A stretch of DNA of 64,000 nucleotides from Lentibacillus cibarius. Lineage in GTDB: Bacteria; Bacillota; Bacilli; Bacillales; Amphibacillaceae. Of this stretch, positions 27,679 to 36,253 are shown in pieces. The stretch spans positions 3,286,001 to 3,350,000 of the forward strand of contig NZ_VCIA01000001.1 in NCBI RefSeq assembly GCF_005887555.1. Direction: 5' to 3'. The notes beneath the pieces are model-generated. The model was not told where the DNA came from. It saw only the letters and a program-made list of their open reading frames with translations, and searched no databases. Numbering within the stretch: the first letter of the stretch is position 1; the number at the start of each line of letters is the position of its first letter. Both the position numbers and the translations under genes were made by a program.

Positions 27679-27711
27679 ACAGATCACTAGTGAATAGTGA
27701 TCTGTTTTAGT
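27679..27711 (+). terminator. Terminator after rpmF
   Basis: Stem ACAGATCACTA / TAGTGATCTGT around a GTGAA loop, followed by TTT. Confidence 0.8.
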
Positions 27712-27902
27712 AACCTCTGAAAAACCTTGTATAAAGGCTTCGATATTTACTATAGCTGAAGTTAAATCTGTTTTTGCCATATACATACACAGCAAAAATT
27801 ATCTGGCCACGAAAATGCTCCTCAGTAGACTATGTCCGAGAAATAATTGTTCGTAGCACTTAAATAAAATCAATTGAACGATTCTATCACTCCTACTTTT
27901 TG

Positions 27903-27910
27903 CATACATT
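27903..27910 (+). promoter_or_regulatory. Possible sigma-E -10 element of ylbO
   Basis: CATACATT matches the sigma-E -10 consensus CATACANT exactly. A TTCTAT stretch 15 bp upstream is a poor -35. It lies 27 bp before the ylbO start. Confidence 0.4.
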
Positions 27911-27936
27911 GATAGCAAACAGTAAGGAGGGGTGTT

Positions 27937-28425
27937 ATGAATGCTGCACGTCAGGATGCGTGGACAGAAGATGAAGATATATTGCTTGCAGAAACGGTTC
28001 TTCGTTATATAAGAGATGGCAAGACGCAGCTTGAAGCTTTTAAAGATGTTGCCCAACAATTATCACGGACATCGGCTGCATGCGGTTTTCGCTGGAATGC
28101 ATCCATCCGCAAACAGTATGCTAATGAAATTGAACTGGCTAAAGAAGACCGAAAGAAACATAACAAACCGCAAGCCAACGGACATCATGGACAGGCGGAA
28201 GGGATGGGGCTAGAAGCAAATCCGATTGATAGTGCTATAACCATACTTAAAAAAATGCGCACTGGTTATCTGGACAACAATGCCTTTTCCATTTATGAAA
28301 AAGAAGTAACCATCAAACGGCTGGAGAAAGAAAATGAAGTACTTAAACAGCAACTGGATCGGTATGAACAGGCATGGAGGGAAATGGGCAAACTATGGAG
28401 TTGGGTAAGTGAGTCGGAGAAATGA
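27937..28425 (+). CDS. ylbO: RsfA-family sporulation transcriptional regulator YlbO
   Basis: A 162-residue protein. Residues 7-60 form a Myb/SANT-like DNA-binding domain (AWTEDEDILLAETVLRY ... CGFRWNASIRKQY), and the C-terminal part (about 115-155) is a coiled coil. This is the layout of RsfA, a prespore regulator, and of its paralogue YlbO. GGAGGGGTG precedes the ATG. Synteny with rpmF supports ylbO. Confidence 0.9.
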   Translation: MNAARQDAWTEDEDILLAETVLRYIRDGKTQLEAFKDVAQQLSRTSAACGFRWNASIRKQYANEIELAKEDRKKHNKPQANGHHGQAEGMGLEANPIDSAITILKKMRTGYLDNNAFSIYEKEVTIKRLEKENEVLKQQLDRYEQAWREMGKLWSWVSESEK

Positions 28426-28429
28426 TAGG

Positions 28430-28474
28430 AAAAGACATGAATGCTTGTATGATACCATTCATGTCTTTATTTTA
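28430..28474 (+). terminator. Terminator after ylbO
   Basis: Stem AAGACATGAATG / CATTCATGTCTT, loop CTTGTATGATAC, then TATTTTA. Confidence 0.75.
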
Positions 28475-28653
28475 ACGTCAGAAAGTATAAACTACGGATA
28501 ACCTTATTAGAAAGTTTCACATTTGTTACAAGGCGAAGCGAATGCGACTTTATCTAAAAAGTTGCGCTTTAGTTCTATACATGAAAGACAGTAACCGGAG
28601 AGGGTCCGGTTATCCATCCATCTGCATTCTTTATTGTACGGAAAAAAACCGTT

Positions 28654-29133
28654 TTATACGTCTTTTTCCGAAACACCTTCAGGAAGCCATATAAGAGGAT
28701 TTTGACCGAGGTCGCGTTCCATCTCATATTGTGCTTTTTGGAAACCCATCTTTTCCCAGAAACCGTGCGAATTAATCCGCGGGTTTGTTTTAATCGGTAG
28801 CTGAAAACTTTTCGCGAATTCAACCATAATTTTGCCATACCCCTGTCCCCGGTAATCTGGTAACACTTCAAGTTTCCATAGCTCAAGATAGTCTTGGGCC
28901 GGGTTAAAGTAGTTGTCATATTTCGCCTTCATTCTGTATAGACTCATGCGTGCGATAAGATTGTGCCCAAAGTAGATTCCGTAAAATGGCGATTCGCTAT
29001 TGTTCTCCACAATATTATTCTGTAAATCCTCCATCATGGAAAGTTCTTGATTTCCGTATTCCTTAAAACGCTTAAATTGTTCTAATGTTTTATAGTTGAT
29101 TAAAAGCTTTTCCACGTTTGCATTGTTGATCAT
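28654..29133 (-). CDS. ylbP: GNAT-family N-acetyltransferase YlbP
   Basis: A 159-residue acetyltransferase. The acetyl-CoA binding motif A is seen in LEVLPDYRGQGYGKIMVEFA (about residues 89-108). Motif B is NSHGFWEKMGF. The substrate is unknown. The ATG at 29133 has GGGGGAAGG upstream on the minus strand. Location between ylbO and bshC matches B. subtilis ylbP. Next in that genome would be panE (ylbQ), which is missing here. Confidence 0.9.
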   Translation of the reverse strand: MINNANVEKLLINYKTLEQFKRFKEYGNQELSMMEDLQNNIVENNSESPFYGIYFGHNLIARMSLYRMKAKYDNYFNPAQDYLELWKLEVLPDYRGQGYGKIMVEFAKSFQLPIKTNPRINSHGFWEKMGFQKAQYEMERDLGQNPLIWLPEGVSEKDV

Positions 29134-29210
29134 TGTATCCTTCCCCCTTCAACAAAATTATTTAGAATTTGTATATAATTTATTATAATATAAAAAAGCA
29201 GGGAAGGGAA

Positions 29211-29285
29211 TGATGGAATCCTTCTTGTAGGAAAGATTCCATCATTGCTCGCTTCGCTGACCGGGCGCTTGCGCCTTTGTTCTTT
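29211..29285. repeat. Structured intergenic repeat
   Basis: Inverted repeat GATGGAATC / GATTCCATC at the left, followed by TCGCTTCGCTGACCGGGC and GCGCTTGCGCCTTTGTTC. The last part is found again, inverted, at 22885-22906. Confidence 0.6.
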
Positions 29286-29343
29286 TAGTATTGGACGATT
29301 GAAAAATAGAAGTTGGTGGAAGATAGGAGGGTGGATACTTGCT

Positions 29344-29724
29344 ATGATTTTGAATGCAGTTGCTAATCTGATTGGTATCATTATTACCTTACCGATGCTG
29401 GTTACTTGGGGTGTTTATTACATTGTAGCCAGGATTGGGCATAACAAATGGAAGGCAATTCATGCTGCAGTGAATTGGACAACCCTCCTGTATATATTGG
29501 CGGTGACAGCAATGCTCTACATGATGTTTGGGGCTAGCTATCTCGGCATCATTACAGTCTTATTGCTGGTGTTGTTTACTGTCATTATTGTGATTCGATG
29601 GAAAATGTTTACGGAAGTCGTTTTCCGCAAAGCCTTTAGAATCTTTTGGCGCATTTGTTTTTTACTTTTTGTGTGTTTATATTTCCTGCTGGCCATAACA
29701 GGAATGATCCGCTACTTATTATGA
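29344..29724 (+). CDS. DUF3397 membrane protein
   Basis: A 126-residue protein with four hydrophobic helices and short loops, of the DUF3397 family found before bshC in many Bacillaceae. The ATG at 29344 starts it with the usual hydrophobic helix (ILNAVANLIGIIITLPMLV). GGAGGG lies about 13 bases upstream, a little far. Upstream codons fall in an intergenic repeat and are unlikely to be translated. Function unknown. Confidence 0.78.
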   Translation: MILNAVANLIGIIITLPMLVTWGVYYIVARIGHNKWKAIHAAVNWTTLLYILAVTAMLYMMFGASYLGIITVLLLVLFTVIIVIRWKMFTEVVFRKAFRIFWRICFLLFVCLYFLLAITGMIRYLL

Positions 29725-30017
29725 GAAATTCGTCTTTCGTTGCCTGATCTGAAATGATCACATAAGACTTGAAAGAATAAAGTTGGATGAATAATTCATC
29801 TTGTTATCATAGTTGATATAAACGGCAACATAGTTTTTGTATGAATGTTAACCACCGCTGCGGAAATACCTGAGAAGCTTCATTTTTTGATGTGGGGTTA
29901 AGTGAGTAAAATAAAGGCTTCGCGAAATTCATATAAACAGATTAAGTGCAATTTACAAGGTTTTTCTATACAATACATATGGAATATATTTAATAAAGCA
30001 AAAGGAGCTTGCAATCT

Positions 30018-31643
30018 ATGCGGATCAGTCCGATTAAATTACAGGCACAGCATACTTTAATAAACGATTATCGTAATCAAAAGCCGGACATTATGCAGTA
30101 CTTTGATTATGATCCATACAAGGAAGCAACTTACAAGAAACGGTTGGAGATATTACAAGAAAAAGACATTAACCGTGAGCAACTGACAGAAGCACTGACA
30201 GAAATGAATGAACAGTGGGATGCTCCTGAGTCAGCGAACCGGGCAATTGAACGATTGAAAGACGAAAACAGTGTTGTTGTAATAGGAGGTCAGCAGGCTG
30301 GTTTGCTGACAGGTCCGCTATATACCATTAATAAGGTAATATCAGTTATACAATTTGCGAAACAACAGGAAGCTAAACTGGACGTACCAGTTATACCAGT
30401 GTTTTGGATAGCTGGTGAGGATCATGATTATGAAGAAATCAATCATGTGTATTTACCTGAAATGAACAGGATGAAAAAGCATACATTGCCGCAGCAGACA
30501 AGTGGCAAGCTACCTGTCTCTGATATCCAAATAGATGGAACAAAATTACTGACCTGGATTAATCATTTGTTTGACCAGCTGCCCGAAACTGATCAGACAA
30601 AAGCACTCTATCAGACTATACTGGATTGTCAGGAACAATCAGCTACATATGTAGACTTTTTTGCACGGTTCCTTTATCAGTTGCTTGGTGATGAGGAAAT
30701 AATCCTTGCTGACTCAGGGAATCCGGCTATGCGCAACCTTGAACGAGAGTATTTTGTCCGGATGATTGAACAACAGGCGCAAATAAGCAATGGTGTACAA
30801 ACGTCAGTCCAGCAATTGAAAAATCAGGGATATACGGTATCACTTGATGTTGAACCGCATGATGCGCATCTCTTTTATCACCGTCACAATGAACGAATTC
30901 TGCTTGTACGTGATAACGAAGGCAACTGGTGCGGTAAACAAAATGAAATGATACTGACTCACCAAGAAATGCTTGAAATAGCTGAAAATCATCCATCCCA
31001 CTTAAGCAATAATGTCGTTACCAGGCCGGTTATGCAGGAGAGTTTGTTTCCGACACTTGCCTTTATCGGTGGACCTGGTGAGGTCAGCTATTGGGCAGCT
31101 TTAAAACCAGCTTTTCATGCAGTAGGGATAGAAATGCCGCCGGTTCTTCCACGTTTGTCATTTACATTTGTTGACAGAGGTGTGGAAAAAATATTAACCA
31201 AGTATGGCATAGAAGCATCACATGCCATCAATTATGGTCTGGATGATGTCAAAACCCAATGGCTTGCTGCACAAAGTGATCCTCCGGTGCGACAAGTTGC
31301 CGAAGAAGTAAGACAGGCCATTCGCCGGGTGCATCAGCCATTGCGCGAGATTGCCAGTGATATCGGTGCCGATTTAGGTGAGCTCGCGGATAAAAATCTC
31401 TATTACCTAAATGGCAATATTGATTTTCTTGAAAAACGTCTCCTGAAAACGATGGACACCAAATATGCAAAAGAAATTAGTGAGTTTGATCTTGCCCATC
31501 ATATATTCCATCCGGAAAACGGACTCCAGGAACGGATTTGGAACCCTTTACCACTAATCAATGACCATGGTCCCTGTTTTATCCGACAACTGGCAAGCGA
31601 GTCACTTTCATTCACGGAGGAACACTATATCGTATATCTGTAA
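30018..31643 (+). CDS. bshC: Bacillithiol synthase BshC
   Basis: A 541-residue enzyme that adds cysteine to glucosaminyl-malate, the last step of bacillithiol synthesis, the main thiol of bacilli. Family features are the Rossmann-like core with VVIGGQQAGLLTGPLYT (about residues 92-108), FWIAGEDHDYEEINH, PTLAFIGGPGEVSYWAALK, and a long C-terminal coiled coil (about 380-450). AAAGGAG stands 10 bases before the ATG; a TTG at 30009 has none. Last gene before mraZ, as in B. subtilis. Confidence 0.96.
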   Translation: MRISPIKLQAQHTLINDYRNQKPDIMQYFDYDPYKEATYKKRLEILQEKDINREQLTEALTEMNEQWDAPESANRAIERLKDENSVVVIGGQQAGLLTGPLYTINKVISVIQFAKQQEAKLDVPVIPVFWIAGEDHDYEEINHVYLPEMNRMKKHTLPQQTSGKLPVSDIQIDGTKLLTWINHLFDQLPETDQTKALYQTILDCQEQSATYVDFFARFLYQLLGDEEIILADSGNPAMRNLEREYFVRMIEQQAQISNGVQTSVQQLKNQGYTVSLDVEPHDAHLFYHRHNERILLVRDNEGNWCGKQNEMILTHQEMLEIAENHPSHLSNNVVTRPVMQESLFPTLAFIGGPGEVSYWAALKPAFHAVGIEMPPVLPRLSFTFVDRGVEKILTKYGIEASHAINYGLDDVKTQWLAAQSDPPVRQVAEEVRQAIRRVHQPLREIASDIGADLGELADKNLYYLNGNIDFLEKRLLKTMDTKYAKEISEFDLAHHIFHPENGLQERIWNPLPLINDHGPCFIRQLASESLSFTEEHYIVYL

Positions 31644-31647
31644 TGTA

Positions 31648-31706
31648 AATCCCCCACTTTCTACCACGCTTACAACAAGCGAGGGAAGAAAGTGGGGATT
31701 TTTTGA
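31648..31706 (+). terminator. Terminator after bshC
   Basis: Arms AATCCCCCACTTTCT and AGAAAGTGGGGATT enclose a smaller hairpin (CGCTTAC...CGAG), followed by TTTTT. Confidence 0.8.
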
Positions 31707-31884
31707 TGACCAAAATTTAGCCACGTCCGGACGTACTAGTTCTGGCGCCAGAGCAGGACGTCGCTGTGGTCGCTCAGGAAAAAGCAATTCATTGCAACAA
31801 GCTGATTTTTACGGTGGTTGGCGTAAATGATGATAGAACCTTAGTCCCAATTTGAAAAATCTCATAAATAAATTTGAAAATTAA
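31707..31884. other. bshC-mraZ spacer with clustered palindromes
   Basis: No gene. Three palindromes touch each other: ACGTCCGGACGT (31723-31734), ACTAGT (31735-31740) and TCTGGCGCCAGA (31741-31752). They are followed by a GC-richer GAGCAGGACGTCGCTGTGG stretch in an otherwise AT-rich gap. Confidence 0.7.
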
Positions 31885-31930
31885 GTGGTGAATTGTGGTG
31901 GAATGTGGTAACATGTGAATATGAAAGTGG
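31885..31930 (+). promoter_or_regulatory. MraZ-type operator repeats
   Basis: GTGG occurs at 31885, 31895 and 31905, with GTGA at 31915 and GTGG again at 31927. The first four have an exact 10-bp period. MraZ proteins bind direct G-rich repeats of this spacing upstream of their own gene. Confidence 0.6.
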
Positions 31931-31940
31931 GGAGAGCTCT

Positions 31941-32372
31941 ATGTTCATGGGTGAATTCCAGCACAATATCGATACAAAAGGACGAATCATTGTGCCGGCC
32001 AAGTTTCGTGAAGGGCTTGGAGACAGTTTTGTAGTCACCCGTGGACTTGATAAATGTCTGTTCGCCTACCCGATGGATGAGTGGAAATCACTTGAAGAGA
32101 AACTGAAGCAATTACCACTCACTAAAAAGGATGCGCGCGCTTTCACACGCTTTTTCTTCTCTGGCGCAATTGAATGTGAAGTGGACAAACAGGGGAGAAT
32201 AAATATTCCACAGCCATTGCGGAATTACGCGGGGCTGGATAAAGAATGTGTTGTAATTGGCGTCTCCGACCGGGTTGAATTCTGGGCAAAAGATCACTGG
32301 GAAGATTATTTCAACGATTCAGAGGAATCTTTTGGTGAAATCGCCGAGAATTTAATGGACTTTGACATTTAA
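31941..32372 (+). CDS. mraZ: Transcriptional regulator MraZ
   Basis: A 143-residue protein, the usual length, made of two AbrB-like SpoVT halves: [20 protein letters not shown] (about 1-50) and [19 protein letters not shown] (about 76-125). Each has the DxKGR or DxQGR motif. MraZ forms ring-shaped oligomers that bind repeats upstream of its own operon and repress the division and cell-wall cluster. The ATG at 31941 has GGGGAGAG upstream; an apparent longer frame would be translated through the operator repeats and is rejected. Confidence 0.96.
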   Translation: MFMGEFQHNIDTKGRIIVPAKFREGLGDSFVVTRGLDKCLFAYPMDEWKSLEEKLKQLPLTKKDARAFTRFFFSGAIECEVDKQGRINIPQPLRNYAGLDKECVVIGVSDRVEFWAKDHWEDYFNDSEESFGEIAENLMDFDI

Positions 32373-32506
32373 GTGAGTAACAGTAAAACAGGCTGCTGGA
32401 GCGGTGTTTATTTCAATTTTCCCCTCTGATTGCAGTAGCTCCGGCTTCCTCAGTTCGAGTTTTTAAAACGGGACGCCAACTGATCATTGGCAAAGCAGGT
32501 GTGACC

Positions 32507-33481
32507 ATGTTTAATCATTACAGTGTACTAAAAGATGAAGTGATAGAAGGACTGGCAATCAAATCTAATGGGACTTATGTAGACTGTACAGTCGGCGGCG
32601 GCGGACACTCAGAGCAGATTGCTTCTCGCCTTGGAGAGGATGGTTTGCTGATTGCGTTTGATCAGGATAGTGAAGCGCTTGATGCTGCAAAAAAACAGCT
32701 CAGTGCGTATGAAAATAGGACAATCTTTGTTCATGCAAACTTCCGCGAACTTGAAAAACAAATAGTACGCCAACAGGTGGGAAATGTCGACGGGATTTTA
32801 TTTGATCTCGGTGTTTCCTCCCCGCAACTTGACCGTGGTGAACGAGGGTTTAGCTACCAGCATGATGCCGAGCTTGATATGCGCATGAACCAGGATCAAA
32901 AATTAACTGCCAAAGAGATTGTCAATGAATGGTCCTACCAGCAACTTATTAAATTATTTTTTCATTACGGTGAGGAAAAGTTTTCTAAGCAAATAGCCAG
33001 AAAAATTGAAGCAGAACGGAAAAAACAGTCGATTGATACGACCCATGAACTGGTCCACATCATCAAAGAAGCAATACCGGCTCCTGCACGAAGAAAGGGA
33101 GGGCATCCGGCAAAGCGTATTTTCCAGGCATTACGGATTGCTGTTAACGATGAATTGGCTGCATTTAACGATGCATTGCACCAGGCAGCACGAATGACAG
33201 GGGTTAATGGGAGAATTGCAGTCATCACGTTTCATTCACTAGAAGACAGGCTTTGTAAAAAAGCATTTAAAAAATGGGGTACAGCCAAACCAGTGCCGAG
33301 AAATTTACCGGTTATACCCGATGATCATAAGCCACCATTTCAATTAGTAAATAAAAAGCCGATATTGCCTAGTAATCAGGAACTCGATGCTAATCGCCGC
33401 TCACGATCAGCGAAACTGCGCATTGCAGAAAAAGTGCGTGAATGGGATGAAGGATTTACATATGAAGAAGGGTGGAATTAA
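32507..33481 (+). CDS. rsmH: 16S rRNA (cytosine1402-N4)-methyltransferase RsmH
   Basis: A 324-residue SAM-dependent methyltransferase (MraW) that modifies C1402 in the ribosomal P site. It has the start [13 protein letters not shown], the SAM loop [13 protein letters not shown] (about residues 26-38), [19 protein letters not shown], and ITFHSLEDR. The ATG at 32507 is chosen over a GTG two codons earlier because of GCAGGTG spacing. It ends 2 bp before the preferred ftsL start. Confidence 0.96.
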   Translation: MFNHYSVLKDEVIEGLAIKSNGTYVDCTVGGGGHSEQIASRLGEDGLLIAFDQDSEALDAAKKQLSAYENRTIFVHANFRELEKQIVRQQVGNVDGILFDLGVSSPQLDRGERGFSYQHDAELDMRMNQDQKLTAKEIVNEWSYQQLIKLFFHYGEEKFSKQIARKIEAERKKQSIDTTHELVHIIKEAIPAPARRKGGHPAKRIFQALRIAVNDELAAFNDALHQAARMTGVNGRIAVITFHSLEDRLCKKAFKKWGTAKPVPRNLPVIPDDHKPPFQLVNKKPILPSNQELDANRRSRSAKLRIAEKVREWDEGFTYEEGWN

Positions 33482-33483
33482 GA

Positions 33484-33864
33484 GTGGATGGAAATGCAGC
33501 ACGTAAATGGGAACAAGCGTATACATCATACATACCCAAGAAAGAAGAACAGACGTCAACAGTTACTGTTAAGCAAAAGCGCTGGATTACAAAAGGGGAA
33601 AAAGTCCTTTACTCCGCTATTGGATTTTTATTGATTGCGGCTTGCATTTATGTTGTTTCTTTTGCATCCGCAACCGATACCCTGAACAGGAAAGTAGAGT
33701 CATTGGAGCAATCAATACAGCAGCAGAAAGTCACTAATGAAGGGCTATTGTACGAGAAAAAGCAATTAAGCAGACCGGAGCGCATTACAAGAATTGCTAA
33801 GGAGAATGGTTTGAAGATCCAAGAATCCAAAGTAAAACAAGCCCAGGCATATAACAGTAATTAA
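33484..33864 (+). CDS. ftsL: Cell-division protein FtsL
   Basis: A 126-residue bitopic protein: a basic cytoplasmic head of about 45 residues, one membrane helix (VLYSAIGFLLIAACIYVVSF), and an extracytoplasmic leucine-zipper coiled coil (LNRKVESLEQSIQQQ onwards). This is the FtsL layout; FtsL, DivIC and DivIB hold PBP2B at the septum. Two GTG starts are possible, 33472 (overlapping rsmH) and 33484. The second has AGGGTGG at normal distance and is preferred. It lies 11 bp before pbpB. Confidence 0.88.
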   Translation: MDGNAARKWEQAYTSYIPKKEEQTSTVTVKQKRWITKGEKVLYSAIGFLLIAACIYVVSFASATDTLNRKVESLEQSIQQQKVTNEGLLYEKKQLSRPERITRIAKENGLKIQESKVKQAQAYNSN

Positions 33865-33875
33865 GGCGGATTCGT

Positions 33876-36086
33876 ATGAAAACAAACAAACGAACCTATT
33901 TGATGTCCAGTATCATGATTGTTTTGTTTGCTACCATATTTCTACTGATTGTCGGCCGGTTTTTATACATTCAAGCTACAGGTGAAATTGATAATGTTTC
34001 GCTGGAAAAATGGGCCGAAGAAAAGCGAACGACATCGTACACACTTGATTCTCAACGTGGAAAAATATATGGCAGAAATGGTATGACGCTGGCGTATGAT
34101 CGGCCTGTTTACCGAATTCAGGCGATTGTCCGTGACTCGTATACGACTAACCCTGAGGATCCAAGGCATGTAAAGAATCCGGAGAAAACCGCAGAAAAGC
34201 TGGCTCCTTTGCTGGATACGGATAAAAACTATATATTAAGGCGACTAACAAAAGCCATCGAACAAGAGCGGTTTCAAGTTGAATTCGGAAATGCTGGTAA
34301 AGAACTTTCTCAACAAACAAAGGAAAGGATTGAAAAACTTGAACTTCCGGGGATCCGTTTTAAGGAAGAATCAATCCGTTACTATCCTAATGGAATGTTT
34401 GCAGCACATGTTATTGGATTTGCCCAGAAACAGGATGGACTCATTACCGGTAAGATGGGTATTGAGCAGGCGATGAACAAAAAGCTGAGCGGAAAAGATG
34501 GACATATTTCATATGAACAGGATCAATACGGTGATAAGCTTCTTGACCCGAATGAAATCATTGAAAAGCCTGAAAATGGAAATGATGTATATGTAACCAT
34601 CGATCAAAAAATACAGACACTCCTTGAGGACGTTATGACACAAGTTGAGACTGAGTATAGTCCTGAGGGGATCACTGCAGCTGTTATGGACCCAAAGACC
34701 GGAGAAATATTGGCTATGAGTAATAGGCCAAGTTATAATCCGAATAAACTGGAAGACGTAGAAAATTGGAATAATGATATCATTTCCACCCCATTTGAGC
34801 CTGGTTCAACAATGAAGATGTTCACCTGGGCTGCTGCAATCGAAGAAGGGGTTTATAATGGAAATGAGCAGTTCCAATCTGGTACATATAAAATTAACGA
34901 CCGTGTTAGAGGAGTAAACGACCATAACTGGGGAAAAGGTTGGGGGACAATCACATTTGATGAAGGTTTTGCCCGATCGTCAAATGTTGCCGCCTCCAGA
35001 CTTGTTTGGGAAAAGATAGGAACAGAAGCGTACCTGAATTATTTAAAGGCATTCGATTTTGATGAAAAGACGGGAATCGAACTGCCGCGTGAACGAAAAG
35101 GAACCCTTGTCTATAATTACCCGCGTGACAAAATTACAACAGCGTTCGGTCAGGCGACCAGCCTCACCCCGATTCAGCAAATGAAGGCCGCAACCGCCAT
35201 CGCAAATGACGGCAAAATGGTGAAGCCTTATGTCATTTCCAAAGTCGTTAATCCTGCTACCGGCGACGTGATTAAAGAGAAAAAACCGGAAGTGGTGGGC
35301 GAGCCCATTTCCAAGGAAACATCCGATCACGTGTTAAACCTCCTTGGTTCAGTTGTCTCCTCCGAACATGGAACAGGGAAAAAATATAAGCTTGCGGATT
35401 ACTCTGTTGCCGGCAAAACCGGAACAGCACAAATCTATGAGGATGGTAGCTATTTAACCGGGTATGGTAACTATATCTATTCATTTCTCGGAATGGCACC
35501 AAAAGAGGATCCACGGCTAATGATGTATGTATCGGTCAAACAGCCTGATGTCGAAATAGGCGAAGAAAGCGGGTCAACCCCGGTAGCATTCATTTTCAAA
35601 AATGTGATGCAAAAAAGCTTGCATTATTTGGACATTGAACCTGACAAGGACACTAGTGAACAAGTAAATCCCATTGAGCTGCCGAAGCTCACAGGAAAAA
35701 ATACTTCCTCTATCAAGCAAACCCTTAAAGAAAAAGGTCTGAATGTAACATTGATTGGCTCAGGTGATACGATTAAAGCTGCCAGTGCCGTGAAAGGGGA
35801 AGAGCTTCTTGAAGGGGATCGAATTATTCTTGTGACGAACAAACCAGTCATGCCGGATATAACAGGATGGTCAATGAGGGATGTACTTCAGCTGGCCAAC
35901 CTGCTTGACTTGAAAGTAGAAACAATGGGTAATGGCTATGTGATCAAACAAAGTGTCACTAAAGGAACCCCTCTGAAGAAAAATGACTATCTGGGTGTCG
36001 AACTGGAACCACCTGAACCGATGCGGGAGCAAACAGAAGGAAATGATCACACCGAAACTGATGATGGAAGTGATGAACAAGCGTAA
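33876..36086 (+). CDS. pbpB: Penicillin-binding protein 2B (septal transpeptidase)
   Basis: A 736-residue class B PBP. One N-terminal membrane anchor (about 9-30) is followed by the dimerisation domain (about 50-230) and the transpeptidase domain (about 270-590). The active site is Ser311 in STMK, with SSN in ARSSNVAAS and KTG in AGKTGTAQ. Two PASTA domains follow (about 595-720), and the tail is acidic. It cross-links septal peptidoglycan with FtsW. Start ATG behind AAGGCGG; a terminator separates it from spoVD. Confidence 0.96.
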   Translation: MKTNKRTYLMSSIMIVLFATIFLLIVGRFLYIQATGEIDNVSLEKWAEEKRTTSYTLDSQRGKIYGRNGMTLAYDRPVYRIQAIVRDSYTTNPEDPRHVKNPEKTAEKLAPLLDTDKNYILRRLTKAIEQERFQVEFGNAGKELSQQTKERIEKLELPGIRFKEESIRYYPNGMFAAHVIGFAQKQDGLITGKMGIEQAMNKKLSGKDGHISYEQDQYGDKLLDPNEIIEKPENGNDVYVTIDQKIQTLLEDVMTQVETEYSPEGITAAVMDPKTGEILAMSNRPSYNPNKLEDVENWNNDIISTPFEPGSTMKMFTWAAAIEEGVYNGNEQFQSGTYKINDRVRGVNDHNWGKGWGTITFDEGFARSSNVAASRLVWEKIGTEAYLNYLKAFDFDEKTGIELPRERKGTLVYNYPRDKITTAFGQATSLTPIQQMKAATAIANDGKMVKPYVISKVVNPATGDVIKEKKPEVVGEPISKETSDHVLNLLGSVVSSEHGTGKKYKLADYSVAGKTGTAQIYEDGSYLTGYGNYIYSFLGMAPKEDPRLMMYVSVKQPDVEIGEESGSTPVAFIFKNVMQKSLHYLDIEPDKDTSEQVNPIELPKLTGKNTSSIKQTLKEKGLNVTLIGSGDTIKAASAVKGEELLEGDRIILVTNKPVMPDITGWSMRDVLQLANLLDLKVETMGNGYVIKQSVTKGTPLKKNDYLGVELEPPEPMREQTEGNDHTETDDGSDEQA

Positions 36087-36097
36087 ATAGCTATTGA

Positions 36098-36142
36098 TAA
36101 GGCCACGTCACCTTCAAGCGGTTGACGTGGCCATTTTATCCC
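36098..36142 (+). terminator. Terminator between pbpB and spoVD
   Basis: Stem AAGGCCACGTCA / TGACGTGGCCATT around an 11-base loop, followed by TTTAT. It isolates vegetative pbpB from sporulation gene spoVD. Confidence 0.82.
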
Positions 36143-36253
36143 ACATATGACTGGCAGTTGAAATTTCATGCTACCACAAAATAAACAGTGTTCTATTCTG
36201 TATTTGAAAAACATATAGTGGATACAAGCCAGCCTATGAAAAGGGGATGGAGA

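Noticed and set aside
28575..28919. Minus-strand frame overlapping ylbP
   Set aside because: Different frame from the clear GNAT protein, with low-quality composition.
31561..31830. Plus-strand frame running from bshC into the palindrome cluster
   Set aside because: It crosses the bshC terminator and has no start signal.
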